DNA of 15,261 nucleotides from an uncultured Collinsella sp. (GCA_958350755.1 CATWID010000044.1:1-15261), one strand, 5' to 3'; counted from the first letter of the stretch, positions 5,195 to 13,858 are shown. Translations and numbers: made by a program. The notes: generated from the sequence alone by a model not told the origin.

Positions 5195-6247
5195 CTAAAC
5201 GAACCGTACCCCGAATCCGCGTTTGATGAACGGCAGCAGCTCCATTGCCTCGGGCGAGATATGACCCGCAACGTTCATGCGCTCGTCACCGGGAAGATCG
5301 ACCCGCGCAATCTCAAGCTCGCCTTCGTAGCGCCCATAGCCGCTGTTGCTCACAGCGATCGACCCCGTCTTTCGTGACAGGCCGGCACCGGCATCCATCG
5401 GCACGGAATCCGGCTTAAGCGTCGTACGCGACTCCTGAGACCTAAAGATGAGGGTGCTCGAATCGGGTCGGTCGTGATGAATCTGCCCACGTACATAGGC
5501 ATAACCGGGCTCAAGCTCGCATTGCAGGTCCACGTATCCGGCGGAAACATGAGCAAACTGCGTCCAGCCCGCATCGGAAAGATCGGGGTCGCCGACCAAC
5601 ACAATGTCGCAATCGGCGCCATGTGCAAGCTCAAGCATATTGAGAGCAACCTTTGACGCGCGACCGCGCTGCGTCTCGACCGTCGGCAGTCCCTCGAATA
5701 CCGGCCCGCGAACGTTAGCATCGCCCGGCACAAAAGCCATGATTTCGAATCCAAGCGCCGCAAGACGAAGATTCACCCGAGCAATGTCCTCCAGAGCTAA
5801 ACCGGTATAAGGCTTGGGGTAAAAATTGTGGCAGGCGGCAAAACGTGTCACATCGGCACCGGCCTCACGCCACGATGCGATTTCATCAGAACTCACCGTC
5901 GATGCATTGACCACTATGCGAAATACACCGGACAGCTCCGCGACCCGTTGGGCGCTAAAGCCATAGTCCAAACGAAGGTATTCCAACCCCAGATCGCGCA
6001 GGTCCTCGATGCGCTCAAGCCCGAGCAAATCGCACGTGCGAGGCCCCACATCGGCAATGAGCGCAATGCCGCGGGCGGAGAGCAGCGACAGCACATGACG
6101 GACCTTATCGGCATACGCCGCTCCCCCATCCTCGGGAATATGCAGTGAGGTGAACGCGTAGCGCGCACCCGCCGCGGCACCACGCTCAATCGTCCGTTCA
6201 ATATCCTGCAAAGGGCTGGAAAGATAAATCGAAATACCCGTTTTCAC
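5195..6247 (-). CDS. mupG: 6-phospho-N-acetylmuramidase MupG (DUF871 family), 350 aa
   Basis: MupG-type enzymes (formerly DUF871) hydrolyse MurNAc-6-phosphate-GlcNAc, the product of PTS uptake of the cell-wall disaccharide, into MurNAc-6-phosphate and GlcNAc. The product has full family length: an N-terminal TIM barrel starting MKTGISIYLSS, with HNFYPKPYTGL at residues 140-150 and RGPVFEGLPTVE at 180-191, both family hallmarks. A C-terminal beta domain (from about 240) follows and ends in FIKRGFGVRFV. There is no signal peptide, so it acts in the cytosol. The start codon is GTG at 6247, with AAAGGAG 9 bases upstream. It is the last gene of the murR-murQ-murP-mupG set. The 117-bp gap to murP holds two hairpins, the second a strong terminator touching the ribosome site, so expression probably depends on read-through. 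Confidence 0.92.
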   Translation of the reverse strand: MKTGISIYLSSPLQDIERTIERGAAAGARYAFTSLHIPEDGGAAYADKVRHVLSLLSARGIALIADVGPRTCDLLGLERIEDLRDLGLEYLRLDYGFSAQRVAELSGVFRIVVNASTVSSDEIASWREAGADVTRFAACHNFYPKPYTGLALEDIARVNLRLAALGFEIMAFVPGDANVRGPVFEGLPTVETQRGRASKVALNMLELAHGADCDIVLVGDPDLSDAGWTQFAHVSAGYVDLQCELEPGYAYVRGQIHHDRPDSSTLIFRSQESRTTLKPDSVPMDAGAGLSRKTGSIAVSNSGYGRYEGELEIARVDLPGDERMNVAGHISPEAMELLPFIKRGFGVRFV

Positions 6248-6263
6248 GCTTCAACACTCCTTT

Positions 6264-6297
6264 AAAAAAGGCCGGCGGAGCAGTTAGCCCCGCCGGC
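6264..6297 (-). terminator. Strong intrinsic terminator between murP and mupG
   Basis: On the minus strand, GCCGGCGGGGC and GCTCCGCCGGC pair over 11 bp (one G-T) around the loop TAACT, then CTTTTTT follows. The T-run ends at the first base of the mupG ribosome site (AAAGGAG, 6257-6263). No room remains for a promoter between the terminator and mupG. Confidence 0.85.
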
Positions 6298-6329
6298 ACA
6301 ACCATAGCATCAAGAAATCTGCCGCGCGC

Positions 6330-6356
6330 CGCGAGCCCTGAGCAACACGGCTCGCG
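6330..6356 (-). other. Stable hairpin just after murP stop
   Basis: CGCGAGCC and GGCTCGCG form a perfect 8-bp stem with a loop of about 11 nt, starting 8 bp after the murP stop. No T-run follows, so it is more likely an RNA-stabilising 3' structure, or part of a switch with the terminator at 6264, than a terminator by itself. Confidence 0.6.
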
Positions 6357-6364
6357 ATATCAAA

Positions 6365-7795
6365 CTACTCGCCAAAGAACTCGTTGATCTTCTGCTCGTC
6401 GACGCCAAAGAACCACGTCAGGACAAAGCCAGCGGCATAGGCAAGCAGCATAGCGGCAACGTAGCCGAGCTGCTGACCAGGAACGACGATCAGCAGGCCA
6501 AACAGACCGGAAACGCCCTGAGAAACCGTGCCGATGTGAAGCAGCGCCGCGAGCGCGCCGCCAAATCCGGCACCCAGGCAGGCCGTCACAAACGGACGAA
6601 CGAGCGGCAGCGTAACGGCATACATCAGAGGCTCGCCCACACCCAGGATTCCAACGGGAATGGACTCTGCAACGTACTTCTTGAGCTTGGCGTTCTTGGT
6701 CTTAAAGTACAGCGCCAAACCGGCACCGACCTGGCCGCCGCCAGCCATCATAAGGATGGGAAGCAGGTAATTGATACCCTTGGTAGCGCCGTCGGGATCG
6801 TTGAGCATAGCGTGGATCGGCGTGAGCGCCTGATGCAGGCCGACGGAAACCAGCGGCAAGAAGCCTGCCGACAGGATATAGCCACCCAGGACGCCCAGCT
6901 TCTCGAAGATAAAGGTCAAAACGCTAAAGATGGCAGTCGTCAGCCATGCGCCAACCGGCTGGATGACGAGCATCAGAGCAAAGGCGCCGATGATGAGCAC
7001 CAGCAGCGGGGACAAGAACGTGTCGAGCGCGTTGGGCATAACCTTGCGAATCTGACGCTCCATCCAGGCAAAAAATGCGCCAGCGATAAGAGCCGCGATC
7101 ATGCCGCCCGCTGCGGGGTTGTACTGCGCATTGGTGAGCGGCAGCAAGATGGCAGTGGCAGGATCGGCCGCGCCAGGCGCAAGCAGGGGCATGGCACTGT
7201 TAGCGATGCACATCATGCCAGCGATGCCGCCCAGCGCAGCGGAGCCGCCAAACTCACGTGCCGCGTTATAGCCCACCAAGATGGGCAGATAGGCAAACAG
7301 GGCCCAGCCCATGGAGCGAATGCCCTGGTACCACCACTCGCCTGCAAGCGCGCCTGCCGTCGAGACGTTAATGACGTTGCAGATACCGTTGATGAGGCCA
7401 GCCGCAATGATGCCGGGAAGCAGGGCGACGAAGACATTGGAAATCTTCTTGAGGAAGGCCTGAACCGGCTTGGACTCGTACTTGGCCTTCTGCGCGGCCT
7501 TGTTTGTGGCCGCAGCGTCAACCACGCTCTCGTCAGCAACGCCTTTCGCAAGGCCGGTGAGCTTGGAGAACTCCTCGAGCACCTTATTCACCTTGCCCGG
7601 ACCCAGCACGATCTGCATCGTGTCGTCCTCGACCAGGCCCATCACGCCGTCGAGTGCCTTAATGCCCTCCGTGTCGACGTTGCCCGCGTCTTTGACGGTC
7701 ACGCGCAGGCGCGTCATGCACGCCGCGTTTGCGAGCACGTTGTCTTTACCGCCCAAAAGGTCCAGCAGCTTTTGAGCCAGCTCTTTGTTCGTCAT
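6365..7795 (-). CDS. murP: PTS EIIBC permease, MurNAc type (MurP), 476 aa
   Basis: This is a membrane permease of the phosphotransferase system that imports a sugar while phosphorylating it. Residues 1-85 are the EIIB domain, with the phospho-accepting cysteine in AACMTRLRVTV (Cys26). After a linker, residues 110-476 form EIIC with about ten hydrophobic helices and the active-site motif GVGEPLMY (385-392, Glu388). There is no EIIA domain, so phosphate must come from an EIIA-Glc-type protein encoded elsewhere, as is usual for MurNAc/sucrose/trehalose-type EIIBC proteins. The ATG at 7795 has a good AAGGAGG site. Substrate assignment to MurNAc or MurNAc-GlcNAc rests on its position between murQ and mupG. 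It starts 57 bp after murQ with no promoter in between. Confidence 0.9.
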   Translation of the reverse strand: MTNKELAQKLLDLLGGKDNVLANAACMTRLRVTVKDAGNVDTEGIKALDGVMGLVEDDTMQIVLGPGKVNKVLEEFSKLTGLAKGVADESVVDAAATNKAAQKAKYESKPVQAFLKKISNVFVALLPGIIAAGLINGICNVINVSTAGALAGEWWYQGIRSMGWALFAYLPILVGYNAAREFGGSAALGGIAGMMCIANSAMPLLAPGAADPATAILLPLTNAQYNPAAGGMIAALIAGAFFAWMERQIRKVMPNALDTFLSPLLVLIIGAFALMLVIQPVGAWLTTAIFSVLTFIFEKLGVLGGYILSAGFLPLVSVGLHQALTPIHAMLNDPDGATKGINYLLPILMMAGGGQVGAGLALYFKTKNAKLKKYVAESIPVGILGVGEPLMYAVTLPLVRPFVTACLGAGFGGALAALLHIGTVSQGVSGLFGLLIVVPGQQLGYVAAMLLAYAAGFVLTWFFGVDEQKINEFFGE

Positions 7796-7852
7796 AACTC
7801 CTCCTTGTATTGGGTATCTCGTCTGGATGTCATATCAGCTCACGCCGCGCAC

Positions 7853-8776
<924 letters not shown>

Positions 8777-8786
8777 TTCATTCACC

Positions 8787-9638
8787 TCATCTTTCCTGTT
8801 TCTCGATGTAGTTTTGCTTAATGACATGCGTCGCCCGTTCGTAGTCGCTGGCAACGTAAGCAGCGTACAGGGCATCGACAACCATAAGCTGGGCCATACG
8901 CGAAGCCATGGCACCGCTACGGACCAAGGGTTCACTCGCAGCGACGCCGAGCACGGCATCGGCCATGGTGGCAAGCTTAGATGATCCATCTACTTTGGTA
9001 ACGGCCACAACGGGACAGTTGTGACGTTGAGCCTCGGCGGTGCAGTCCAGCACCTCTTGCGTCAAGCCCGAGTAGCTAAAGGCGATTGCCATATCGCCCT
9101 CATGCATGTTCTTGGCACATAAGAGCTGATCATGCCAGTCGTCGTACAGATGGCACTCTTTGTCGACACGCATGAGCTTTTGCGCCAGATCGTGCGCAAC
9201 CAAACGGGAGGCACCAATACCGAACAGATTGACCGCGCGTGCTCGCTTAAGACGGGCCGCGCATCGCTCCAAGACGGTGTAATCGAGCGTTCGTGCCGTC
9301 GCCTCGATCGTGCGCACGTTGCTTTTCATCACCTTCCCCACGATACGTTCGACGCTGTCATCCATGGAGATGTCCTCGAGGGCTACGTCTTTCTTGTCAC
9401 CTAAGAGCGCCAGCTCGGCAATCAGTTCGCGCTGGAACTCCTTGTAGCCCGCAAAACCCAAACGCTTGCAAAAGCGCAAAATGCTCGAGGGCGAGGAGAA
9501 CGTGACATCGGCAAGACCGCGGACGGACAGCCCGACCACCTCGTGCGGATGAGCGCTTACATATGCGATGACATTGCGTTCCGCCGGGCTCGCGCTGAGC
9601 TCACGCTCGCGAAGCCGCAAAAGCAATCCGTTTGCCAT
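8787..9638 (-). CDS. murR: RpiR-family transcriptional regulator MurR (283 aa)
   Basis: The protein has an N-terminal RpiR helix-turn-helix domain (about residues 1-75; recognition region SSPSSILRFCKRLGF, then AGYKEFQREL). A C-terminal SIS sugar-phosphate-binding domain (about 115-260) includes FGIGASRLVAHDLAQKLMRV and FSYSGLTQEVLD. In the enteric system, MurR represses murQP and responds to MurNAc-6-phosphate; the same role is inferred here because it leads the murQ-murP-mupG run. ATG at 9638 is chosen because GGAGG lies 8 bases upstream. The GTG at 9647 overlaps that ribosome site and cannot be the start. The murR stop overlaps the murQ ribosome site. Upstream is a 19-bp dyad that could be its operator. 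Confidence 0.9.
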   Translation of the reverse strand: MANGLLLRLRERELSASPAERNVIAYVSAHPHEVVGLSVRGLADVTFSSPSSILRFCKRLGFAGYKEFQRELIAELALLGDKKDVALEDISMDDSVERIVGKVMKSNVRTIEATARTLDYTVLERCAARLKRARAVNLFGIGASRLVAHDLAQKLMRVDKECHLYDDWHDQLLCAKNMHEGDMAIAFSYSGLTQEVLDCTAEAQRHNCPVVAVTKVDGSSKLATMADAVLGVAASEPLVRSGAMASRMAQLMVVDALYAAYVASDYERATHVIKQNYIEKQER

Positions 9639-9704
9639 CTCAAACACCTCCGTTGAGAAGAATTAAAGACCAACGAACGATTCGTACCGGATACAAACAG
9701 CTTT

Positions 9705-9723
9705 TGCGGTACATTGTGCCGCA
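9705..9723. promoter_or_regulatory. 19-bp dyad upstream of murR, candidate MurR operator
   Basis: TGCGGTACATTGTGCCGCA is symmetric at 16 of its 18 paired positions around a single central base. It lies 67-85 bp upstream of the murR ATG in the only sizeable gap before the operon. A smaller dyad, ACGAACGATTCGT, lies nearer the gene (9673-9685). No convincing -35/-10 pair was found here, so the promoter position is open. Confidence 0.4.
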
Positions 9724-9734
9724 TCGTGGCGCAC

Positions 9735-9761
9735 AAAGGGCGAGCGTTCTACCGCTCGCCC
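9735..9761 (-). terminator. Terminator downstream of the serine recombinase
   Basis: GGGCGAGCG and CGCTCGCCC form a perfect 9-bp stem with a 6-nt loop. On the minus strand TTTGTG follows. It separates the recombinase transcript from the murR operon. Confidence 0.65.
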
Positions 9762-9818
9762 CTCAAATCCGACCGCTCGGAAATACGCACGACACAAAAT
9801 AATTCAACGAGGTCGCAT

Positions 9819-9844
9819 TATCGGTAACAGGGCTGTTACCGATA
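9819..9844. repeat. Perfect 12-2-12 bp dyad, candidate recombinase crossover site
   Basis: TATCGGTAACAG (9819-9830) and CTGTTACCGATA (9833-9844) are exact reverse complements separated by the non-palindromic dinucleotide GG. It lies 39 bp past the serine recombinase stop and has no T-run on either side, so it is a poor terminator. Total length and geometry equal those of Hin/Gin-type sites (two 12-bp half-sites around a 2-bp core). No second copy was seen in the window. Confidence 0.6.
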
Positions 9845-9883
9845 CCGCCTCGCGTGGGCGCCAATCGGACGTGCCGCAAACCC

Positions 9884-10489
9884 CTACCCCGCCTCGCGCA
9901 TCCAGCGATCAAACGTCCCCACGCACACGCCCAGGCACTTTGCTGCCTGGCTGCGGGTAATATCGCCCGCCTCATAGCTATCGCGTACCAGATCAAACTG
10001 AGGAGGGCACGGCTTGCGAGGTCGACCGAAACGGACCCCTCGCGCCCGCGCCGCTGCAATTCCCTCCGCTTGGCGCCGATGGATATTCTCGCGCTCCACC
10101 TGCGCCACGTAGCTCAGCAGTTGCAGCACAATATCGGCAATCAGGGTATTAGTCACATCCGGCGTGCCGCTTGCCCTAGCGCGCGTGTCAAGCAATGGCA
10201 TGTCCAACACCACAATGGCAACCCCGAGCTCCTTGGTAATGCGTCGCCATTCCTCAAGAATCTCGGAGTAATTACGACCAAGTCGGTCGATAGAAAGCAC
10301 CACCAGCACGTCCCCGTCTCCCAGAACGTGCAGCAGCTCGCGATAACGCGGTCGGTCGAAGTCCTTGCCGCTCGCATGGTCGGCATAAATATTCGCCGAG
10401 CCCACGCCATAGGCGCCCAGCGCATCCAGCTGTCGATTCAGGTTCTGATCGCGCGAACTCACCCGCGCATAACCGTACACCGTCGCCAT
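9884..10489 (-). CDS. Small serine recombinase (resolvase/invertase family), 201 aa
   Basis: This is a site-specific recombinase of the resolvase/invertase class, which cuts DNA through a phosphoserine link. The N-terminal catalytic domain starts VYGYARVSSRDQNLNRQLDA, with Ser11 as the expected nucleophile, Arg9 beside it, and the conserved DRLGRN block (Arg69, Arg72). The long E-helix AQVERENIHRRQAEGIAAAR leads to a basic GVRFGRPRK linker. A C-terminal helix-turn-helix (about 166-199; DITRSQAAKCLGVCVGTFDR) completes the domain order. Length matches intact members, and no key residue is missing, so it is probably active. ATG at 10489 follows a GGGG-type ribosome site. No transposase, cargo or phage genes adjoin it; it sits alone between rnr and the mur operon. 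It could be an invertase, a resolvase remnant of a lost transposon, or a domesticated regulator. Confidence 0.92.
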   Translation of the reverse strand: MATVYGYARVSSRDQNLNRQLDALGAYGVGSANIYADHASGKDFDRPRYRELLHVLGDGDVLVVLSIDRLGRNYSEILEEWRRITKELGVAIVVLDMPLLDTRARASGTPDVTNTLIADIVLQLLSYVAQVERENIHRRQAEGIAAARARGVRFGRPRKPCPPQFDLVRDSYEAGDITRSQAAKCLGVCVGTFDRWMREAG

Positions 10490-10508
10490 ATCATCCCCGC
10501 TTTCTTGT

Positions 10509-10557
10509 AAACCTGCCAAAAAGGGACAGGTTTATTTTGGTAGGTTTTACCTCTCAA
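10509..10557 (-). promoter_or_regulatory. Repeat-bearing promoter region of the serine recombinase
   Basis: On the minus strand, TTGAGA (10552-10557, five of six matches to a -35) lies 17 bp from TAAACC (10529-10534, a weak -10). A 13-bp inverted repeat, AAACCTGCCAAAA (10509-10521) against TTTTGGTAGGTTT (10535-10547) with one mismatch, overlaps the spacer and start region. A third AAACCTG unit lies between the arms. The layout suggests autoregulation or recombinase subsites. Confidence 0.5.
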
Positions 10558-10609
10558 ATAGCAGGTAAGCGGGCGGCCGAGCAGACGGCAAGGTAGCCAT
10601 GATCCAAAT

Positions 10610-10641
10610 GCGGAGGGCGGCCCCGAAAGACCGCCCTCCGC
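10610..10641 (-). terminator. Terminator-like hairpin downstream of rnr
   Basis: GCGGAGGGCGG and CCGCCCTCCGC form a perfect 11-bp GC-rich stem with a 10-nt loop, beginning 26 bp after the rnr stop. On the minus strand the tail is only ATTTGG, so the T-run is weak. Confidence 0.6.
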
Positions 10642-10666
10642 TCTCCCGCCATGAGTCGAGATTTGG

Positions 10667-12802
10667 CTAATGGATAAGCTTAAAGTCCAAGTGCCCACGC
10701 GTGGTATTGACGCGCGAGACCTCGATAATCACGCGCTGACCCAGTTCATAGCGAGTCCCCGTGTCGGCACCTGTGAGCGTGAGCGCATCCTCGTCGAACT
10801 CGAACCACTCGTTGCCCAGGCTCTTGATCGAAACCAAGCCTTCGACCTGCGTCAGGTCCAAGCGCACAAAGAGGCCCATGCTGCTGACCCATGAGACCGT
10901 TCCGGCATAGCGCTCGCCCAGGCGATCCTCATAGTACTGGGCAATCTTGATCTTTTGCGTCGCATGGCTAGCGGCATCTGCCGCGCGCTCGGCATCGCTG
11001 CATGCGCGGCAGATCTGCGGCAGAATGCGCGGCAGCGACTCGCGCCCCTTGCCGATCAGCCGCGGTGTACGGACCAGGGCGTCCTTGCCGCCGAGCTGCT
11101 CATAGGCCAACTGCAGTTTGAGCACGCGGTGCACCACCAGATCGGGGTAGCGACGGATGGGACTCGTAAAGTGACAGTAGCACGGCGCGGCGAGCGCAAA
11201 GTGGCCCTCGTTGCGCGGCTTGTACAGTGCGCGCTGCATGCTGCGCAGAAGCAGCGTGTTGACGAGCGGTGCGTTGGCCGTACCGGCGGCAGCATCAACT
11301 GCAGCCTGTAGCTCATCGGGACTCCCCAGGGCGATACCGGCAGCACGGCGATCGTCGATGATGCCCAGCTGCGCCAGCGCAACGGCGGCACCGTGCAGGC
11401 TATCGGGGCTCGGATCCTCATGCACGCGATAGCAGGCCTCGATATCACGGTCTGCCAGCCACTCTGCAACGCACTCGTTGGCGAGCAGCATGGCTTCCTC
11501 GATAAGCGACGTGGCACACGAACGCTCGCGCGCCACAATCTGCACGGGTACTCCGTCCTCATCCAATAGAGCGCGAATCTCGGCCGTGTCAAAATCGACT
11601 GAGCCGCGGGCACGACGAATACGACGGCGAAGTTCGGCGAGTTCGTTGGCGGCGACAAGAAAATCGCCGAGGTCGACGTTATAGCCGCGAGCAGTTTCCT
11701 CGCACGCAAGACCGCGCTCAAGCGCCTCCTCGCGCGAGGCCTCAGCAGCCGCAACATCCTCGGCCGCACCCTCCAGCACCCCATACTCCACCGCGCCGGC
11801 ACGCACCAGCAGCGCCTCGGCGCCGTCATAGTCCATACGCACACGCGAGCGAATCACGCTGGGGTACGGATCGTAATGCCGCACGCGACCCTGCGCATCG
11901 AGTTCAATGTCAACGGTAAACGCAAGACGGTCCTCGTCAGGGCGAAGCGAACACAGGTCACAGGACAGGCGTTCGGGCAGCATGGGAAGCACGCGATCGG
12001 CCAGATACACCGATGTCGTACGATGGCGAGCCTCAAGATCGATATGCCCGTCCCAAGCCACATAGTGAGAAACGTCAGCGATATGCACACCCAGCTTGTA
12101 GCCACCCTCGGGCGTGCGCTCAAGCGAAATGGCATCGTCAAAGTCGCGCGCGTCGACCGGGTCGATCGTGATAACAAAGCGGTCGCGCAGATCGCGGCGG
12201 AGCGGGTCCTTAAGCGCCGCGGACACATCGAGCGAAAGCCCCTCGGCCTCGTCCAGCGCGGCCTCGGGATAGCTATCGGTATAGCCGTAACGCGCCATCA
12301 CGTATTGAACGCCCAAATCGGGCGCGTCATCTCCGCCAATGCGGCGTTCGATCGTCACGGTGCCCGATTCCAGGCGCGTCGGGTAGGTCAAAATGCGCGC
12401 GACAACGGCATCACCCGGGTGAACGCCCAGACGATCCGCCGAGGTATCCTCGGGCAGAATGAAGAAGTCGGCCTTCAGGCGCGAATCGAGCGGCTCGATC
12501 ACACCGAGCGGACCAGCGGTCTGGTACGTACCCACCACGCTTATGGCTGCGCGCTCAACCACGCCTTCGATCACGGCGCGCCGCTCACCGTGCGGGCTGT
12601 TCTTAATGCTCACGGCTACGGTATCGCCATCCATGATCTCGCGCTTACCGCGGCCCATGACCTTGTAGTCGCCGTTTTCGGTTACAACGTAGGCGCTATG
12701 CTCATGGAGCTGCACGCGCCCGGTCAGGCTCGGACGGCGTTCGCTGCGCACCGGCCCGCGCTTATTGCGAGCTCCACGCTTATGCTTGTTATTGCGCCCC
12801 AT
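10667..12802 (-). CDS. rnr: RNase R-type 3'-5' exoribonuclease (711 aa)
   Basis: This is a processive 3'-to-5' hydrolytic exoribonuclease of the RNB (RNase II/R) family, acting on structured RNA in the cytosol. Domains in order: a very basic N-terminus (residues 1-24), two cold-shock-like RNA-binding domains (about 25-160), the RNB catalytic domain (about 200-530) and a C-terminal S1 domain (about 620-705, GERYAGTVSWVSSMGLFVRL onwards). The catalytic motif IDPVDARDFDDA (213-224) keeps the metal-binding aspartates, and HFTSPIRRYPDLVVHR further on is the family hallmark near the active-site arginine. Unlike enteric RNase R, it ends right after the S1 domain (LDFKLIH) with no lysine-rich tail. 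ATG at 12802 has AGGAGG 5 bases upstream. It appears to be a single-gene unit. Confidence 0.95.
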   Translation of the reverse strand: MGRNNKHKRGARNKRGPVRSERRPSLTGRVQLHEHSAYVVTENGDYKVMGRGKREIMDGDTVAVSIKNSPHGERRAVIEGVVERAAISVVGTYQTAGPLGVIEPLDSRLKADFFILPEDTSADRLGVHPGDAVVARILTYPTRLESGTVTIERRIGGDDAPDLGVQYVMARYGYTDSYPEAALDEAEGLSLDVSAALKDPLRRDLRDRFVITIDPVDARDFDDAISLERTPEGGYKLGVHIADVSHYVAWDGHIDLEARHRTTSVYLADRVLPMLPERLSCDLCSLRPDEDRLAFTVDIELDAQGRVRHYDPYPSVIRSRVRMDYDGAEALLVRAGAVEYGVLEGAAEDVAAAEASREEALERGLACEETARGYNVDLGDFLVAANELAELRRRIRRARGSVDFDTAEIRALLDEDGVPVQIVARERSCATSLIEEAMLLANECVAEWLADRDIEACYRVHEDPSPDSLHGAAVALAQLGIIDDRRAAGIALGSPDELQAAVDAAAGTANAPLVNTLLLRSMQRALYKPRNEGHFALAAPCYCHFTSPIRRYPDLVVHRVLKLQLAYEQLGGKDALVRTPRLIGKGRESLPRILPQICRACSDAERAADAASHATQKIKIAQYYEDRLGERYAGTVSWVSSMGLFVRLDLTQVEGLVSIKSLGNEWFEFDEDALTLTGADTGTRYELGQRVIIEVSRVNTTRGHLDFKLIH

Positions 12803-12877
12803 GGCGCCTCCTTGCTATCGATGACGAACTCCAAAGAGTCTACCCAAATGATTCGCTTTCCTGCCGTCCCCTAGAGA

Positions 12878-12913
12878 TCAAAAAACGGGCCGCCCCATAA
12901 GAGACGACCCGTT
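12878..12913 (-). terminator. Terminator of ftsEX
   Basis: On the minus strand, AACGGGTCGTCTC and GGGGCGGCCCGTT pair over 13 bp (three G-T) around the loop TTAT. The stem runs into TTTTTTG. It lies 24 bp after the ftsX stop and insulates rnr. The remaining 75 bp before rnr contain TAGACT as a possible -10 but no good -35. Confidence 0.85.
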
Positions 12914-12937
12914 GGAAGGGATGAATTCCAGGCATGC

Positions 12938-13858
12938 CTACACGCGCAGGTAGCGGCGCATGGCTATGGCAGAACCAAAGAGACCGATAATCACACCGAC
13001 CAGAATCAGCGCAGCATAGGTCACCAGGTAGTACTGCATCGGCAGGGCAAACGACATCCAGCCGATGCTCTCCTGCAAACGCGGAATCATCAGATTGCGC
13101 AGCAGCTCCAGAACGCCGATGGAAAGCAGCGAGCCCAAAATGGCCTGCAGTACGCCCTCGGTGATAAACGGGCCGCGAATGAAGCCGTTGCTGGCGCCGA
13201 CCAGACGCATAATCGCAATCTCACGACGACGCGCCGTGATGGACAGGCGAATCGTGTTGTTGATGAAGATGAATGCGATAAAGGTCAAAAGGCCGACGAG
13301 CACCACGGCGGCGATGCGGATGTAGTTGGTCACCTGGAACAGGCGGCTCACTTCCTCTTGGCCGTACAGCACGCTCGCGTTGACGTCGCCGTCATCCGCG
13401 ATCTTCTGGAAGTCGGCGTTCTTCTTGAGCTTCTCTGCCGTGCTCTCGACCTTGGACGGATCGTCCATCTCAATTGCAAACGAAGCCGGCAGCGGGTTCT
13501 GGCCATCGAGCGCGCTCATGGTGGCGTCGGCGTTGCCCGACATCTTGCTCGTATACTCGGCCAGCGCGTCGTCCTTGTCCTTATAGGTCACGGACTTGAC
13601 GTTATTCCACGTCTTAAGCTCGGCCTCAAAAGCCTGAACATCGGCCTGATCGGCGTCATCGCTAATGAACGCGTTGATGACAACCTGATCCTCGACGGTG
13701 CCGATCACGGAGTTCAGCATCGCGGAGCCCATGATGAACAGGCCGATGATAAACAGCGAAAGGAAGATCGTGATGACGGCGCCGAGCGAGGTAGTCCAGT
13801 TACGGAAGAAGTGGCTGATTGCCTCTTTGAAGGAGTAGCCCACGTTAGTTGGTGCCAT
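12938..13858 (-). CDS. ftsX: Cell division protein FtsX (306 aa)
   Basis: FtsX is the membrane half of the FtsEX complex, which activates peptidoglycan hydrolases at the division site. The topology is standard: a short cytosolic N-terminus (GYSFKEAISHFFRNWTTSLG), TM1 at about 24-46, an extracellular loop of about 130 residues (47-178), then TM2 (about 179-201), TM3 (about 232-254) and TM4 (about 276-300). The cytosolic segment SITARRREIAIMRLVGASNG (206-225) is the coupling region of this permease family. ATG at 13858 follows GGAGG at 11 bases. The ftsE stop lies inside the ftsX start, a 14-nt overlap. The extracellular loop would be the site that recruits a NlpC/P60 or similar hydrolase; no such gene is in the window. 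Confidence 0.96.
   Translation of the reverse strand: MAPTNVGYSFKEAISHFFRNWTTSLGAVITIFLSLFIIGLFIMGSAMLNSVIGTVEDQVVINAFISDDADQADVQAFEAELKTWNNVKSVTYKDKDDALAEYTSKMSGNADATMSALDGQNPLPASFAIEMDDPSKVESTAEKLKKNADFQKIADDGDVNASVLYGQEEVSRLFQVTNYIRIAAVVLVGLLTFIAFIFINNTIRLSITARRREIAIMRLVGASNGFIRGPFITEGVLQAILGSLLSIGVLELLRNLMIPRLQESIGWMSFALPMQYYLVTYAALILVGVIIGLFGSAIAMRRYLRV

Noticed and set aside
11876..12874. A 332-codon plus-strand frame opposite rnr
   Set aside because: It is a mirror of the RNase R coding sequence, with no ribosome site or recognisable domain.
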